This document shows positions 6,591 through 6,698 of a stretch of DNA of 6,698 nt, piece by piece. Every line of letters starts with the position of its first letter. Positions within the stretch are counted from its first letter, which is position 1. The position numbers and the translations under genes were made by a program. The stretch comes from Deltaproteobacteria bacterium (GTDB taxonomy: Bacteria; Desulfobacterota; Desulfobacteria; Desulfobacterales; JAFDCJ01), in the NCBI GenBank assembly GCA_019310665.1, contig JAFDDW010000109.1, forward strand, positions 1-6,698, in the 5' to 3' direction. The notes under the pieces were generated by a model. It saw only the letters and a program-made list of their open reading frames with translations. It was not told the origin of the DNA and made no database searches.

Positions 6591-6698
6591 ATGAAGCTGC
6601 TCGAAGAAATGCCTAAAATTACAAAATGCCTAAAATGCCTAAAGTTGAGGTATTCTGTCGATTTTAAATTGGAAACTCAAGATCGGCAATTATTCAAT
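6591..6698 (+). CDS. Weak open frame running off the window edge, unrecognised
   Basis: ATG at 6591 opens 36 codons with no stop before the end of the window. The start reads MKLLEEMPKITKCLKCLKLR. The lysine/cysteine-rich part is simply the translation of a repeated ATGCCTAAA element, no ribosome-binding site is visible, and I recognise no family. It is more likely non-coding repeat DNA than a gene. Confidence 0.15.
   Translation, partial: MKLLEEMPKITKCLKCLKLRYSVDFKLETQDRQLFN
6609..6643. repeat. Three copies of ATGCCTAAA (two in tandem)
   Basis: Exact 9-bp copies start at 6609, 6626 and 6635; the last two abut. They sit in AT-rich intergenic DNA downstream of livM, followed by a GTTGAGG tract. 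This may be a fragment of a dispersed intergenic repeat or a regulatory iteron; its function is unknown. Confidence 0.6.

Overview
The window is 6.7 kb of bacterial chromosome with every supported gene on the + strand. GC content is intermediate and the gene set is typical of a strictly anaerobic or sulfate-reducing Desulfobacterota ('Deltaproteobacteria') genome. That assignment rests on an MttB-family methyltransferase beside a GcvT-type demethylase domain, a sigma-54-like promoter and Liv-type transporter genes. It is inference, not proof.

Left part (1-1814): the window opens inside the C-terminal beta-barrel of a GcvT-fold protein, probably the tail of a dimethylglycine/sarcosine dehydrogenase-like oxidoreductase. 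A 243-bp non-coding stretch follows (285-527), holding an imperfect 13-bp tandem repeat and a good candidate sigma-54 promoter (432-447). Next is a complete gene of the trimethylamine methyltransferase (MttB/COG5598) superfamily. It has no internal amber codon, so it is a non-pyrrolysine member, and it is short at its C-terminus.

Middle (1815-3249): a 224-bp gap contains a plausible 44-codon ORF. A 366-aa APH/choline-kinase-fold phosphotransferase of unknown substrate follows. A hairpin with a T-run (3141-3179) then separates this half from the next.

Right part (3250-6524): a compact four-gene operon in the order livG-livF-livH-livM encodes the two ATPases and two permeases of a branched-chain amino acid/amide (HAAT family) ABC importer. 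Genes overlap or are 3-25 bp apart. No substrate-binding protein is encoded in the window. The LivG-like ATPase lacks a recognisable ABC signature motif, while its Walker A, Walker B and H-loop are intact.

End (6525-6698): AT-rich DNA with a repeated ATGCCTAAA element and a weak open frame running off the edge.

Working model (inference): the left half belongs to a methylated-amine or betaine demethylation module, with methyl transfer by the MttB homologue and methyl oxidation/THF transfer by the GcvT-type protein. The Liv-type importer may supply a nitrogenous substrate. The corrinoid protein and the methylcobamide:THF methyltransferase that an MttB-type enzyme needs are not in the window.
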